From contig NZ_OY761823.1 in the NCBI RefSeq assembly GCF_963664965.1, positions 2,118,001-2,182,000 on the forward strand: a stretch of 64,000 nt of DNA. The letters run 5' to 3'. The notes under the pieces were generated by a model, which saw nothing but the letters and a program-made list of their open reading frames with translations, ran no database searches and was not told where the DNA came from. The position numbers and the translations under genes are program-made. Numbering within the stretch: position 1 is the stretch's first letter; each line of letters begins with the position of its first letter. Positions 1 to 9,869 of this stretch are shown here, in pieces. Source of the stretch: an uncultured Pseudodesulfovibrio sp. Lineage in GTDB: Bacteria > Desulfobacterota > Desulfovibrionia > Desulfovibrionales > Desulfovibrionaceae.

Positions 1-1985
1 TGATCGAGGCGGTGGAGATTCCCTTGGTCATGGAAAGGGAGATATTTAAAGAAAGCGAGCTGCTTGGCAATGTCCGGCTGGCGGTTCGCAGCAGTGCGGT
101 GGGAGAGGATTCCGAACATGCGAGTTTCGCGGGACAGTTTCGGTCCGAGCTGGGCGTGAAGGCTGATGACTTGCTGGAGGCTTACAGAAAAATCGTGGCG
201 AGTCTCTATTCGACAACGGCCATGGCCTACCGGTTGAATCACGGGTTGCGTGAGGACGACATGGTCATGTGTGTCGGTTGCCTTGCGGTTGTCGATGCCG
301 TGGCCGGAGGCGTTCTCTATACCCGGCCTCCCATTGGAGAGGATGATGGGCGCTTGGTCATCAATGCGGTTCCGGGACTTCCCTGTTCAGTGGTGAACGG
401 AAGTTCCTCTGTGGATATATGGGTGATTGATCGGGATTCGATGGACATCTGCGATATGGAAGTCGCGGAAAAGGAGCTGCGTTATGTGCAGACTTCCAGC
501 GGAAGGGTGCGCCGGGAAAGACTCTATGGCGACATGCGTTTTGAGCCTTCCGTTTCAGATAAGGTGGCAAAAAAGCTCGCAAAGATAGCGTTGCGTATTG
601 AAGAACATTTCAAGCGTCCGCAGGACATTGAATGGGCGTTGGACCGCGACGGGCGGATTTTCATTCTCCAATGCCGTCCGTTGTCCGTCTGCGGTGTGAA
701 CACTTCCAAGGTTACTGAAAGCAGGGAAGACAAGGCGTTTACCATTCTGTCTTCCGGTGTCCCGGCAAGCCCCGGCGTTGCAGCCGGATATGTGTTTTTT
801 GTCCAGACGGATGACGATATGGCCCGGTTCCCGGATGGCGGTGTTTTGCTGGCCCGTAACGCGCGTCCGCAGCTCGCGGCTTTGTTGCCGAGGGCCGCAG
901 CTGTTATCACGGAATTCGGCAGCTCGGTCGGGCATCTGGCGAATGTGGCGAGAGAGTTCGGCGTGCCTGCTCTTATCGGGGCGTCTGAGGCTGTGGAACG
1001 GCTATCCGGTGTGAGTGTCGTGACAGTCAACGGCGATACCGGAACCGTGTATCTCGGCCGCAGGAAGGAATTGCTCAAGCAGGTGAAGGAGCGTCAGTCC
1101 GATTTTGGCGAGAGTGATGTCAAATCTGCGCTGAATCAGGTGCTCCAGCACATAACGCCGCTTTCGTTGACCGATCCGAATTCACCGGATTTCAAGCCGG
1201 AAAGTTGTGCGTCGCTGCATGATATCACAAGATATTGCCACGAAAAGGCTGTTGCCGAGATGTTCATGCACGGCAGGCGGCCTGTTGCCAATGCGAGGCG
1301 GCTGGTCGGTGATCTGCCCATGCGGTACTGGCTGGTGGATATCGGCGGCGGGACCGTGAATTCCGGAGACGGCAAGTACATCGGTCTTGAATATATCCGT
1401 TCCAATGCGATGAAGGCGCTGTGGAAGGGCATGACCGCCATCCCGTGGGAAGGGCCTCCGCCGGTCAATGCGGGCGGTCTGGCTTCCATCATCTCCCAGG
1501 CCGCGAGCAATCCCGCGCTGGTTCCGGGCGTGGCCAACGACATGGGGGAGCGCAGCTATTTCATCGTGGGGACGAACTATTGTAATCTTCAGTCCCGTTT
1601 CGGATTTCATTTTTGCACGGTCGAAGGCTTTGCCGGGGAAGATCCTGACAGAAATTATGCCTTGTTTCAGTTCAAGGGCGGGGGAGCGGACCCTGTTCGC
1701 CGCCAGAACCGTTCGCATCTTGTGGGCGAAGCGCTGGAGCGGCATGGATTCATCGTCACAATCCGTAATGATGCACTGTTCGCCCGGATGGAAGGGGTGT
1801 CAGGGGAAGCCGTGGAGCGAGCCCTTGCCGTGGTCGGCTACATGCTGATCCATACCCGCCAGATCGACATGGTCATGTCGGACCGGTCTGCGGTTCGCCA
1901 TTATCAGGAGAAGTTTGATAGGGATATCGAATACATCCTGTCGCATCTGTCTCTGGAAAATCTTGATCGGGGGCAGGTGTCATGA
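1..1985 (+). CDS. PEP/pyruvate-binding, phosphohistidine-domain protein (5' partial)
   Basis: The frame is open to the window edge (the first in-window start-like codon, GTG at 12, is internal), so the N-terminus is missing. The visible part begins inside an ATP-grasp PEP/pyruvate-binding domain as in PEP synthase: AVRSSAVGEDSEHASFAGQF near visible residues 24-43 and DIEWALDRDGRIFILQCRPL near 203-222. A phosphohistidine swivel-like domain follows near 285-325 (TEFGSSVGHLANVAREFGVP), keeping a His. The last ~300 residues do not resemble the PEP-binding TIM barrel of PpsA or PpdK and I do not recognise them, so this is not an ordinary PEP synthase. Its stop overlaps the start of the next kinase gene (ATGA), so the two are translationally coupled. 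A signalling or phosphotransfer role is inference. Confidence 0.75.
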   Translation, partial: IEAVEIPLVMEREIFKESELLGNVRLAVRSSAVGEDSEHASFAGQFRSELGVKADDLLEAYRKIVASLYSTTAMAYRLNHGLREDDMVMCVGCLAVVDAVAGGVLYTRPPIGEDDGRLVINAVPGLPCSVVNGSSSVDIWVIDRDSMDICDMEVAEKELRYVQTSSGRVRRERLYGDMRFEPSVSDKVAKKLAKIALRIEEHFKRPQDIEWALDRDGRIFILQCRPLSVCGVNTSKVTESREDKAFTILSSGVPASPGVAAGYVFFVQTDDDMARFPDGGVLLARNARPQLAALLPRAAAVITEFGSSVGHLANVAREFGVPALIGASEAVERLSGVSVVTVNGDTGTVYLGRRKELLKQVKERQSDFGESDVKSALNQVLQHITPLSLTDPNSPDFKPESCASLHDITRYCHEKAVAEMFMHGRRPVANARRLVGDLPMRYWLVDIGGGTVNSGDGKYIGLEYIRSNAMKALWKGMTAIPWEGPPPVNAGGLASIISQAASNPALVPGVANDMGERSYFIVGTNYCNLQSRFGFHFCTVEGFAGEDPDRNYALFQFKGGGADPVRRQNRSHLVGEALERHGFIVTIRNDALFARMEGVSGEAVERALAVVGYMLIHTRQIDMVMSDRSAVRHYQEKFDRDIEYILSHLSLENLDRGQVS

Positions 1986-3658
1986 CAGCCGGTTCCTACA
2001 CAAAGCTCAGGTGGAATCTCATTCTGATTACGCTCAGTCTGTCCGTGGTTCCTCTTTTTACGCTGGGATATGTGATTCATCAGCAGTTCAGCGAGTCCTA
2101 TGAGGAGAAGCTGACAAGCAATCTCCGGCTCGTGGTGGATAACAAGCGTGACGCCATCGACATGTTTCTGAATGAGCGGGTGGTGCAGCTTCAGATGCTT
2201 GCGGACATGCATTCGTTTTCGGAGATGACTGACCAGTCGTATCTGGAGTCGCTTTTCGACACGATAAACCAGTCCTCTCACTCTTTCATCGACATTGGTG
2301 TCATCGGTCACGATGGACAACATGAAGCCTACAGCGGTCCCTTTGACCTCAAGGATGTCAACTATGAGGGGGAGGCCTGGTTTCATCAGGTCATGCTCAA
2401 GGGGCTGTACATCAGTGATGTTTTTCTCGGATTTCGCAATTTCCCGCACTTCATCATCGCCGTCAAACGCCGGGAAGCAGGCAGGACGTGGATACTTCGG
2501 GCGACCATCGATTCCGAAGTCTTTACCTCGCTTGTGCGGAACGTGCGTACCGGAAAGTTGGGCGACGCCTACCTTATCAATCGGAATTCGGAGCTTCAGA
2601 CTCCTTCGCGTTTTGGCGGCAAGGTGTTGTCCAAAGCCGATCTTCCTCGTCTGCAAGGTGATGGGGAAGTCGAGATCATTCACTGGGATGAGAACGGTGC
2701 GCCTCTCGTGGCCGGGGTGACGACCTTGGCACATACGGACTGGCGGCTCGTGGTTATCGAGAATCCCGAGGAGGAATTGTCTCCGTTCGTGCGGACCCAG
2801 TCCCTTGTGTATTCGCTGCTCGCCGTCTGTGCGTTGATGATTTTCGGAGGAGCGTATTTCTCCGTCACGTCTGTGGTTCGCAGGCTTCGGGTCGCGGACA
2901 GGGAAAGGGCGGCGCTGGATGCCGCGGTCATGCAGTCGAGCAAAATGGCCTCGCTGGGCAAGATGGCGGCGGGGGTCGCCCATGAAATCAACAATCCGCT
3001 GTCCATCATTCGGGAAAGTGCCGGGTGGATACGGGACATCATCAATGATGGTGAATTGGACGGCTATGAGGGCGTTGACGATTTGCAGGAAGCGACCGGC
3101 GACATCGAGCGCCATGTGGAGCGGGCGCGAACCGTGACGCACCGGATGCTCGGATTTGCACGGCGCATGGAACCGGTGAACGAGGATGTTGACCTCAACC
3201 TGTTGGCACAGCAAACGGTCTCCTTTCTGGAGAATGAAATCCATCACCGCAATATCGAGATCGAATGCCGGTTCGATCAGGATTTGCCACTCATAACAAC
3301 GGATTCGAATCAGGTGCAGCAGGTCATTCTCAATCTGTTGGAAAACGCCATTGATGCGATCGGTGAAAATGGCCTCATCACGCTGACCTCCCGTTCCGAA
3401 GGGGACTTCGTCTCCATGGACATTCAGGACAGTGGAGACGGTATTCCGCCGAACCTTCTGTCCCGTGTTTTTGATCCGTTCTTTACCACCAAGTCCACTG
3501 GTGAAGGGACAGGGCTTGGGCTTTCAATCGTTTACAGCACCCTCAGCAAGCTCGGGGGAAAGATCGACGTACGGAGCGAATTGGGAGTCGGGACCATGTT
3601 CACGATATCACTGCCGCTTTCCGGTTCGCATTTTCTTGTCGCACAGGAGGAGTCATGA
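1982..3658 (+). CDS. membrane sensor histidine kinase with periplasmic Cache-like domain
   Basis: A 558-residue sensor kinase. A membrane helix near residues 13-32 and a second near 268-292 enclose a ~235-residue periplasmic region of dCache size and style. The cytoplasmic part has a HisKA H-box ([10 protein letters not shown], His334), an N-box ([14 protein letters not shown]) and G-boxes ([19 protein letters not shown]). No clear HAMP domain is seen. Its start overlaps the upstream stop (ATGA) and its own stop overlaps the start of the receiver gene at 3655, so it forms a coupled two-component pair. The H-box HEINNPL class is common in Desulfovibrio kinases. The ligand is unknown. Well supported as a kinase by complete catalytic motifs. 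Confidence 0.93.
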   Translation: MTAGSYTKLRWNLILITLSLSVVPLFTLGYVIHQQFSESYEEKLTSNLRLVVDNKRDAIDMFLNERVVQLQMLADMHSFSEMTDQSYLESLFDTINQSSHSFIDIGVIGHDGQHEAYSGPFDLKDVNYEGEAWFHQVMLKGLYISDVFLGFRNFPHFIIAVKRREAGRTWILRATIDSEVFTSLVRNVRTGKLGDAYLINRNSELQTPSRFGGKVLSKADLPRLQGDGEVEIIHWDENGAPLVAGVTTLAHTDWRLVVIENPEEELSPFVRTQSLVYSLLAVCALMIFGGAYFSVTSVVRRLRVADRERAALDAAVMQSSKMASLGKMAAGVAHEINNPLSIIRESAGWIRDIINDGELDGYEGVDDLQEATGDIERHVERARTVTHRMLGFARRMEPVNEDVDLNLLAQQTVSFLENEIHHRNIEIECRFDQDLPLITTDSNQVQQVILNLLENAIDAIGENGLITLTSRSEGDFVSMDIQDSGDGIPPNLLSRVFDPFFTTKSTGEGTGLGLSIVYSTLSKLGGKIDVRSELGVGTMFTISLPLSGSHFLVAQEES

Positions 3659-4053
3659 ATCAGATAAAGGTACTTGTCGTTGATGATGAACCGGATTTCC
3701 TGAAGCTCATCAAGCGGAGATTGGGGAAGCGGAATATTGACGTGCATGTCGCTGAAAGTGGTCATCAGGCTCTTGATTTTCTCTCCGAATCCACGGCTGA
3801 CGTCGTTGTTCTCGATGTGAAGATGCCCGGTATGAGCGGCATTGAGACGCTGAAGGAAGTACGGAGGCGGCATAACGAAATCGAGGTCATCATGCTCACG
3901 GGGCATGGTTCCATGCAGTCAGGCATCGAAGGGATCAGCCACGGGGCCTATGATTACATGCTCAAGCCGTTTTCCATTGATGATCTGCTTGAGAGAATAC
4001 GGGCGGCCTATGAACACGGTCGCCTGAAGCTTCGGGACGGGAGTTCGGCATGA
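3655..4053 (+). CDS. single-domain response regulator
   Basis: A 132-residue protein that is almost entirely a CheY-like receiver domain. The acidic pocket is DDE near residues 11-13, the phospho-acceptor is Asp54 in VVLDVKMPGM, the conserved Thr is in IMLTGHG and the conserved Lys is in YMLKPF. There is no output domain, so it probably passes phosphate on or acts by protein contact. Overlaps of 4 bp at both ends (ATGA) join it to the kinase before it and the kinase after it, which suggests one phosphorelay made from this gene cluster. Confidence 0.93.
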   Translation: MNQIKVLVVDDEPDFLKLIKRRLGKRNIDVHVAESGHQALDFLSESTADVVVLDVKMPGMSGIETLKEVRRRHNEIEVIMLTGHGSMQSGIEGISHGAYDYMLKPFSIDDLLERIRAAYEHGRLKLRDGSSA

Positions 4054-4955
4054 ATCTGTCCCGTGCCAGACGAATGGCCCGGATCGGACAGTATGCGTGC
4101 CCCGTATCGTTCCTTCTGGTGCTGATCGCCACATGGAAGTCGCCGCCTGTCGGCGGGCTGATCGCCGTCGTTGTCACGTCAGGGGTGTGCATGACGCATC
4201 GGGCTTTTTCAAGATGGCTTGAAGATGCTGACGAGGAGCGTTCCGAACTGGGGGAGCAGCTTGTCCAGACGCAGAAGATTCTGGCTTTGGGCGAAATCTC
4301 CACCGGCATCGCGCACGAGATCAACAATCCCCTGAACGTCATTATGCAGGAAGCCGAGTTGATGCGTATGAACCTGCTGAACGATCCCGGACCGGTTGAG
4401 GTGAATGAAATCCGGGAGAGTCTGGATGTCATCTACAATCAGGTGGAGCGGTGCTCCGACATCACCCACAAACTGCTCGATTTTGCCCGTAACAGGCATC
4501 CCGTGTCCCAGCGTGCCGATATCAATCGGCTAGTCGAGGACATGCTGGCGCTTGTCGAGCGTGAGGCGAGTCCGAGAAATATTCTTATTTCCAAGGAATT
4601 GAACGATGTGATGCCAATGGTGCAGACAGACCCGCCGCTGTTGCGACAGGTTTTTCTCAATCTCCTGATCAATGCGGTTCAGGCGGTTGAGGACGGGGGC
4701 ACCATTGTCGTCTCTACCTATTGTGACGGTGGAATGGCGTGTGCCGAGGTCCGTGACGACGGGCCGGGGATCGCCTCTTCTGATCTGGAACGGGTATTCA
4801 ATCCGTTTTTTACAACCAAGCCTCCGGGAAAGGGAACAGGACTCGGGCTGTCTGTCAGCCTGCGAATTGTCAACGAACTGGGGGGAGACATCAAATTGAA
4901 ATCCGAACCGGGGAATGGTGCGGCGTTTACCGTCCGTATTCCTTTAAACAATTGA
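4050..4955 (+). CDS. small membrane-anchored histidine kinase
   Basis: A 301-residue kinase. Two closely spaced hydrophobic segments lie near residues 12-28 and 31-46 with hardly any external loop, so it is membrane anchored but has no obvious periplasmic sensor. The HisKA H-box is [10 protein letters not shown] with His89; the ATP-binding domain has NLLINAVQAVEDGG, DDGPGI and GKGTGLGLSVS. It overlaps the preceding receiver gene by 4 bp and is followed after 9 bp by a second receiver gene. It could be fed by the receiver at 3655 or sense the membrane state; the sequence does not decide. Confidence 0.92.
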   Translation: MNLSRARRMARIGQYACPVSFLLVLIATWKSPPVGGLIAVVVTSGVCMTHRAFSRWLEDADEERSELGEQLVQTQKILALGEISTGIAHEINNPLNVIMQEAELMRMNLLNDPGPVEVNEIRESLDVIYNQVERCSDITHKLLDFARNRHPVSQRADINRLVEDMLALVEREASPRNILISKELNDVMPMVQTDPPLLRQVFLNLLINAVQAVEDGGTIVVSTYCDGGMACAEVRDDGPGIASSDLERVFNPFFTTKPPGKGTGLGLSVSLRIVNELGGDIKLKSEPGNGAAFTVRIPLNN

Positions 4956-4964
4956 GAGGTCGTT

Positions 4965-5393
4965 ATGGAAATCAAGGCACGGATACTGGTCGTTGATGAC
5001 GAGGAGCGTTTCCGGAAGTCCCTGATTCGCATTCTTGGTGAGAACGGGCACGAAGTCGAAGGAGCCGCAGACGGGCTTGAGGCGGTCAACAAGCTGGCTG
5101 TCGGTGAATACGACGTGGTCCTGCTTGATATGAAAATGCCCGGTCTGTCCGGCGAGGAGACATACAACGAAATCCGGTTGCAGGGATTTGACGTTGAAAC
5201 GATCTGCCTAACGGGACACGTCTCCATTGATGACGCCATGCAGCTTTTGCAGCGGGGTGCGTTTGATTATCTGCTCAAGCCGGCTTCGGTCCCGGATATT
5301 CTTGAGTCCGTGAGACGCGCCATGGAGAAGAAGCTGTTGCGTAATGGGGAAATGGGAATGGAACAACTGCTGAAAAGTTCGGCAATTGACTAA
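4965..5393 (+). CDS. single-domain response regulator
   Basis: A 142-residue receiver-only protein. The acidic pair is in VVDDEERFR, the phospho-acceptor Asp55 is in VLLDMKMPGLSGEE, Thr is in CLTGH and Lys is in YLLKPAS. It starts 9 bp after the kinase gene, with GAGAGG in the gap as ribosome-binding site. It resembles the receiver at 3655 in size and motifs, so the locus holds two kinase/receiver pairs in series. After phosphorylation it presumably acts by protein interaction because no DNA-binding domain is present. Confidence 0.92.
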   Translation: MEIKARILVVDDEERFRKSLIRILGENGHEVEGAADGLEAVNKLAVGEYDVVLLDMKMPGLSGEETYNEIRLQGFDVETICLTGHVSIDDAMQLLQRGAFDYLLKPASVPDILESVRRAMEKKLLRNGEMGMEQLLKSSAID

Positions 5394-5428
5394 CTGAATA
5401 CGATTAATTCGCTTTACAGATAAGGAGA

Positions 5429-7081
5429 ATGGCTTTGGAATCGACATTTTCGCGTGCGTTTGCACGTAACTTTCTCGGCAATACCCCGCAGTGGTACAAA
5501 GTGACCATACTGGCGTTCCTGTTCATCAATCCGATCCTCGTACTGACTGTCGGCCCGTTCGTCGCCGGGTGGGTCTTGATCGCGGAGTTCATTTTCACCC
5601 TCGCCATGGCCTTGAAGTGTTATCCGCTCGCGGCCGGAGGGCTTCTGGCTATTGAAGCGGTTTTTCTCGGCCTGACGCGTGCAGAGAGTGTCTATGAAGA
5701 GGCCTTGGCAAATTTCGAGGTCATTCTCCTTCTGATTTTCATGGTCGCGGGAATCTACTTCATGAAAGACCTTCTGCGATTTACTTTCACCAGAATATTG
5801 GTGAGAATTCGTTCCAAGATCCTCATTTCCCTTCTTTTCTGTTTTGCCGGAGCGTTTCTCTCAGCCTTTCTGGATGCACTGACCGTAACGGCGGTCATCA
5901 TTGCCGTGGCGTATGGTTTTTATGATGTCTATCATCGCTTTGCTTCCGGCAGGGATTCGCATTGCACGCATGATCTCTGTAACGATCAACTGGTCAAGGA
6001 AACAGGACGGCGGGAGTTGTTCGAGTTCAGGAAATTCTTGCGAAATTTGATGATGCACGGTGCCGTGGGCACGGCTCTCGGTGGTGTCTGCACATTGGTC
6101 GGCGAGCCGCAGAACCTGCTGATCGGTGCGGAAATGGGATGGCATTTCAGTACGTTCTTCCTGAAGGTCGCGCCGGTATCCATGCCTGTTTTTGTCGTCG
6201 GAATGTTGACCTGCGTTACTGTCGAGAAGTTCAAACTGTTTAATTACGGCGCGGAGCTTCCCGGTAACATTCGTTCACATCTGCTTGAGACCGCCACGGC
6301 GCATGATGCCGGGTTGGGGAAATGCGCCAGAGGCAAGCTCATAATGCAGGGGTTGTGCGGCGTGTGGCTTGTTGTGGCTCTTGCCTTTCATCTTGCTGCG
6401 GTGGGCATTGTCGGTCTTTCGGTCATCGTGCTGCTGGCGGCGTTCAATGGCGTGACCGAAGAGCATCAGCTCGGCAAGGCCTTTGAAGAGGCGCTGCCGT
6501 TTACGGCGCTGCTGGTCGTCTTTTTCGCCATTGTCGCAGTTATCCATGACCAGCATCTTTTCAAGCCGGTCATTGATTTCGTCCTGAACCTGAAAGGGCA
6601 GACGCAACTTGCGGCCTACTATGCCGCCAACGGTCTGCTTTCCATGATTTCCGATAACGTTTTCGTGGCGACTGTGTATATCTCCGAGACAAAAATGCAT
6701 TTCATTCAGATGCTTCATGCTGTTCCGAACATCGGAATGACGGGTGAGCAGCTTATGGACATGCTGACTGATCCGGCTCGCCACAGAGCCGACGTGCTTG
6801 CCACGCTTCCTTCCGAGGCAGCTCGTCAGGTCGGGATGATAATGAGCAACTTTGACAAGCTGGCGGTGGCCATCAATACGGGAACGAACATTCCCAGTGT
6901 TGCGACTCCGAACGGACAGGCCGCGTTTTTGTTCCTGTTGACGTCGACTTTGGCGCCGGTCATCAGACTGTCATATGGCCGAATGGTCGTTCTGGCATTG
7001 CCGTACACAGTTACGATGTCGGTGACGGGTTTGATTGCCACTTGGTATCTGGACGATATCGTCCGCCTTGTTTGCGGATAG
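5429..7081 (+). CDS. nhaB: Na+/H+ antiporter NhaB
   Basis: A 550-residue multi-pass inner-membrane protein matching NhaB of enterobacteria (about 513 residues) from its first residues: [52 protein letters not shown] and [17 protein letters not shown]. NhaB exchanges cytoplasmic Na+ for external H+. The start is uncertain: AAGGAGA lies directly against the ATG at 5429, and the in-frame TTG at 5435 has better spacing. It sits between two-component genes, which may control it. Together with the Na+-type N-ATPase at 24-30 kb it indicates an organism that manages a sodium gradient. Confidence 0.95.
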   Translation: MALESTFSRAFARNFLGNTPQWYKVTILAFLFINPILVLTVGPFVAGWVLIAEFIFTLAMALKCYPLAAGGLLAIEAVFLGLTRAESVYEEALANFEVILLLIFMVAGIYFMKDLLRFTFTRILVRIRSKILISLLFCFAGAFLSAFLDALTVTAVIIAVAYGFYDVYHRFASGRDSHCTHDLCNDQLVKETGRRELFEFRKFLRNLMMHGAVGTALGGVCTLVGEPQNLLIGAEMGWHFSTFFLKVAPVSMPVFVVGMLTCVTVEKFKLFNYGAELPGNIRSHLLETATAHDAGLGKCARGKLIMQGLCGVWLVVALAFHLAAVGIVGLSVIVLLAAFNGVTEEHQLGKAFEEALPFTALLVVFFAIVAVIHDQHLFKPVIDFVLNLKGQTQLAAYYAANGLLSMISDNVFVATVYISETKMHFIQMLHAVPNIGMTGEQLMDMLTDPARHRADVLATLPSEAARQVGMIMSNFDKLAVAINTGTNIPSVATPNGQAAFLFLLTSTLAPVIRLSYGRMVVLALPYTVTMSVTGLIATWYLDDIVRLVCG

Positions 7082-7101
7082 AGGCTGCGGTTTATGGGAT
7101 T

Positions 7102-7117
7102 TGAGCCAGCTTGCTGG
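7102..7117. repeat. short inverted repeat between nhaB and the next kinase
   Basis: AGCCAGCTTGCTGGCT, a 6-7 bp stem with a very small loop, sits in the 52-bp gap after nhaB. There is no T-run, so it is more likely an mRNA stabilising or processing hairpin than a terminator. Confidence 0.4.
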
Positions 7118-7133
7118 CTACTGGAGATAAATC

Positions 7134-8657
7134 ATGAGTGATTTTTCTTACGATAACCTGGGTATTTGTTACTGGAATGGTTCCATGGGACCTTTGAATA
7201 TCGGTGTCGTTGGCGCGGGGCCGGGATTCAAGGTCCTTCTGGACATCATCTATGGAGAGGCCTTTCGGGAATTCCTGCCGGAAATGAAGTTGATTGCCTT
7301 GAGTCAGGTTGAGGACGAGGGTGATTTTAAAGGAGCTGTTTCGGTTCCGATATACTCCTCGTTCGAGGCGATGTTCGCACATCACCCGGAAATTAATCTG
7401 GTTGTCGAGATGACCGGAAGTCTTCAGACGCTGATGCAGATCAGGCGGTCTCTGGATGCCACTGTCTCCCTCATGGACCATCGGGAGGTCGTCTTTTTCT
7501 GCGGCCTTCACGATATGGCTCTGGTCAAGGGAAATTACATGAATCATCTGGTTCATCAGCGGACACTGATTCAGTCCATCATTGATGAGATCAGGGAGGA
7601 TATCTTCCTGCTCGACAAACGAGGTGTGCTTGTTGATTTGAACCGGACCGTATGGCAGCGGGCGGGTGTTTCCAGAAAGGAATTCATAGGAAAGCCCTGC
7701 TGGCATGCCGCACGTTTGAGGGATGGGTCGGTTTTCTGCAACAGGCTCGATCCTGCCTGTCCGTTCTTCAAGACGTTGCAGAGCGGCGCAAAGGAAGAGA
7801 CGCTCGTTACCCGTGTGAACGGTGACGGTCTGTTGCAGTATTATCGGTTGTATTCCTATCCCATTTTCGACATACGCGGAAACATGTCGCATGTGATGGT
7901 CATGCACCGGGACATTACGGCCCGGACCCATCGTGAGAAGTTTCAGCAGAAGCGCGACAAGTTCGCTGTCATCGGCGAAATGTCGACGTATCTGGCTCAT
8001 GAAATCCGAAATCCGTTGCTGGCAGTCGGAGGGTTTGCCAATTCTCTCATGAAATCCTCGGATTTGAAGGAAAGGGACAGGGAGAAAGTGCAGATTATCG
8101 TTGAGGAAACCAAACGTCTGGACCGGATGCTTTCCAATATGCTTCGTTTTGCCCGTCCGTCACGGACAGCGCAGGGCGCGGTTGATATCTGTGCCATTTG
8201 CAGGGATGTGGCCGAGTTGATGGCTATCGGATACGGGAAACGGGGGTACTACATAAAGGTCAACGTTTCCACGGTTCTTCCCATGGTCATGGGCGAAGCG
8301 GATGCATTGAAGCAGTGTGTGGTGAATCTGGTCAAGAATGCCATAGAGGCCATGCCTGAAGGTGGCGAAATCAAGCTTGATCTTGCTCTTTCCAAGAGCG
8401 GAGACGTGACGGTGAAGGTCATTGATACCGGAGTCGGCATGAATGAGCATGAGCAGGACAAGGCTTTCAATCCGTTCTTTTCGACAAAGGAAGACGGGAG
8501 TGGGCTTGGCTTGGCAATGATAAAGAAGATTGTTGAGGAATATGGGGGGACTGTCGTGCTGACCAGCAAGGTCGGAGAAGGCACGACTGTCGTGTTGCGG
8601 TTACCCCCGGCCCTTGATGTTGAAGGAAACAAGAACACTGATGATTCTGTTCAATGA
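7134..8657 (+). CDS. soluble histidine kinase: Rossmann-like domain, Cys-rich PAS, kinase core
   Basis: A 507-residue kinase without membrane helices. Residues ~18-130 begin LNIGVVGAGPGFK, a GxGxxx nucleotide-binding start, and continue as an NAD(P)-dehydrogenase-like alpha/beta fold. A PAS domain at ~145-265 contains spaced cysteines (GKPCWHAARL, CNRLDPACPFF). The kinase core has the H-box LAHEIRNPLLAVGG (His289), the N-box NLVKNAIEAMPEGG and GSGLGLAMIKK. An NAD(H)- or redox-sensing role is inference from these domains. Its start has GGAGATAAATC before the ATG. A strong terminator follows at 8679. No receiver gene is adjacent. Confidence 0.88.
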   Translation: MSDFSYDNLGICYWNGSMGPLNIGVVGAGPGFKVLLDIIYGEAFREFLPEMKLIALSQVEDEGDFKGAVSVPIYSSFEAMFAHHPEINLVVEMTGSLQTLMQIRRSLDATVSLMDHREVVFFCGLHDMALVKGNYMNHLVHQRTLIQSIIDEIREDIFLLDKRGVLVDLNRTVWQRAGVSRKEFIGKPCWHAARLRDGSVFCNRLDPACPFFKTLQSGAKEETLVTRVNGDGLLQYYRLYSYPIFDIRGNMSHVMVMHRDITARTHREKFQQKRDKFAVIGEMSTYLAHEIRNPLLAVGGFANSLMKSSDLKERDREKVQIIVEETKRLDRMLSNMLRFARPSRTAQGAVDICAICRDVAELMAIGYGKRGYYIKVNVSTVLPMVMGEADALKQCVVNLVKNAIEAMPEGGEIKLDLALSKSGDVTVKVIDTGVGMNEHEQDKAFNPFFSTKEDGSGLGLAMIKKIVEEYGGTVVLTSKVGEGTTVVLRLPPALDVEGNKNTDDSVQ

Positions 8658-8678
8658 TTCGACTTGTGAAGCAAAGTG

Positions 8679-8717
8679 AGAGGCCTCGCATTTTTCGATG
8701 TGAGGCCTCTTGTTTTT
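8679..8717 (+). terminator. rho-independent terminator after the 7134 kinase gene
   Basis: Perfect 13-bp arms (AGAGGCCTCGCAT and ATGTGAGGCCTCT) with a 6-nt loop, followed by TTGTTTTTC. It closes the left-hand signalling run. Confidence 0.9.
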
Positions 8718-8757
8718 CGGGGTCTGCGTAACCCCGGGACTGAGGGGAGGGGTAAGC

Positions 8758-9375
8758 TTATTTGGGGGTTGCGTGCGCGGTCACTTGAGGGGCCGGGAAC
8801 GGAGGACCTTCATGTTCCGGTGCTCCCTGTGCCAGCTCGCGTCGTACTTCTTCCAGGTCGATGATGCGCGGGGGAACCAGTGAAAAACCGGAAGCGTCGC
8901 ACCAGTCGTGGTGGTTGGCGAACTGGTTGTCATAGCGAACCTCGTCAAGAATGAAATATCCCTGTTCACCCATGATTCGGTCCCACTGGTGGACCATGAA
9001 TTCGAATTTGGTCGGATCGAATTCTTCTATGTTTTCCCACTTCCATGAGAAATTGCATATTTCGTTGTCGAATCCGAGTACGCAGAGGTATTTCGCCTTG
9101 CTGTCCAGATACATTCTTCGACGAATCTGCAAGGGATCGGCGGTGATGAGTCGGTGGTCGAGTTCGATGGGTTCCCCATTCAGCGAAACCTGAATGTTGC
9201 AGTTGTCGTCGATACGCATTCCCCATGTGGCGGTTTTGCCCTTGCGCCACCAGTTGAGCGGCGTCATGGAATACACTTCCGATCCATGTTCATTGATTGT
9301 TCGGGCGGTCTTTTCCGAAATCGGATGTAAGGCGAGGTCACAGGAATAACCTTGGGCTGTAAAGATGAGTTCCAT
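8758..9375 (-). CDS. hypothetical protein, 205 aa
   Basis: I do not recognise this protein. I place the start at the ATG at 9375 because AAGGAGACTCATA lies directly upstream; longer readings extend into non-coding-looking sequence. It is soluble, with no signal peptide, and is rich in Trp, Tyr and acidic residues in the middle. There are repeated aromatic motifs (LNWWRKGK, FSWKWENIEEFD, MVHQWDRIM) and a Pro-rich tail. It stands alone between a convergent terminator and a divergent chemoreceptor. Codon use looks like that of the neighbours, so it is probably a genuine lineage-specific gene. Confidence 0.7.
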   Translation of the reverse strand: MELIFTAQGYSCDLALHPISEKTARTINEHGSEVYSMTPLNWWRKGKTATWGMRIDDNCNIQVSLNGEPIELDHRLITADPLQIRRRMYLDSKAKYLCVLGFDNEICNFSWKWENIEEFDPTKFEFMVHQWDRIMGEQGYFILDEVRYDNQFANHHDWCDASGFSLVPPRIIDLEEVRRELAQGAPEHEGPPFPAPQVTAHATPK

Positions 9376-9869
9376 TATGAGTCTCCTTGTTGTTGGATTT
9401 CTTGCAAACACGAGGAGAATTTTGCATAGACCGTGCCCGTTCATCCTTTTTGCGATATTCTGTGTCTCATTTATTTGTATTTGCAGGTGAATATTTTGCC
9501 CTGCTCCCTTTCTGAATCTGGAATTGCTCAATCTGAATATGTTGCATGATAGCGGCAAGGCATTGCAAAGACTGAATACGCGTACCTTGAGCTGCCATTT
9601 ACCTTCAAAATGTTTTTCATTCTCTTTCTTTTGGCTTCTGTTTTTGATCTCGCAATGCTTTGGCAAAGTGTTTTGCCAGATAAATAGTGTGTTTTTTTAG
9701 TTGGTTCTGAGATTCAAACCATTGTGTCTTATTTGGTATGTCCGTTGCTATAGCTCCCGGATAAGTCGTTTGAAACAGATTCATGATGCAGCCGAAAATC
9801 GGTTGTTGCTGTGAGAAAACTGAATCTGTCTGCCGAGGTTTGGCAGGATTTAAACCGGGAGAAAATGGA
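9376..9869. other. intergenic promoter region between divergent genes
   Basis: 494 bp without a convincing gene. It must carry the promoters of the hypothetical gene at 8758 (minus) and the chemoreceptor (plus). The only clear structure is the palindrome at 9661-9678. The chemoreceptor frame extends upstream to an ATG at 9783, but that one lacks a ribosome-binding site. Confidence 0.6.
9661..9678. promoter_or_regulatory. palindromic operator candidate upstream of chemoreceptor
   Basis: TGGCAAAGTGTTTTGCCA: two perfect 7-bp arms (TGGCAAA/TTTGCCA) around a 4-bp spacer. There is no T-run, so a terminator is unlikely. The spacing (GG-N11-GC) does not fit a sigma-54 element, so a repressor or activator site is the simpler reading. 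Confidence 0.45.

Noticed and set aside
1904-3247. A 447-codon minus-strand frame opposite the first sensor kinase
   Set aside because: The plus strand encodes a complete kinase with coupled overlaps on both sides; the antisense frame has no domain.
9661-9678. A sigma-54 promoter in TGGCAAAGTGTTTTGCCA
   Set aside because: The GG to GC spacing is 11, not 10, on both strands, and the -24 box lacks the final C.
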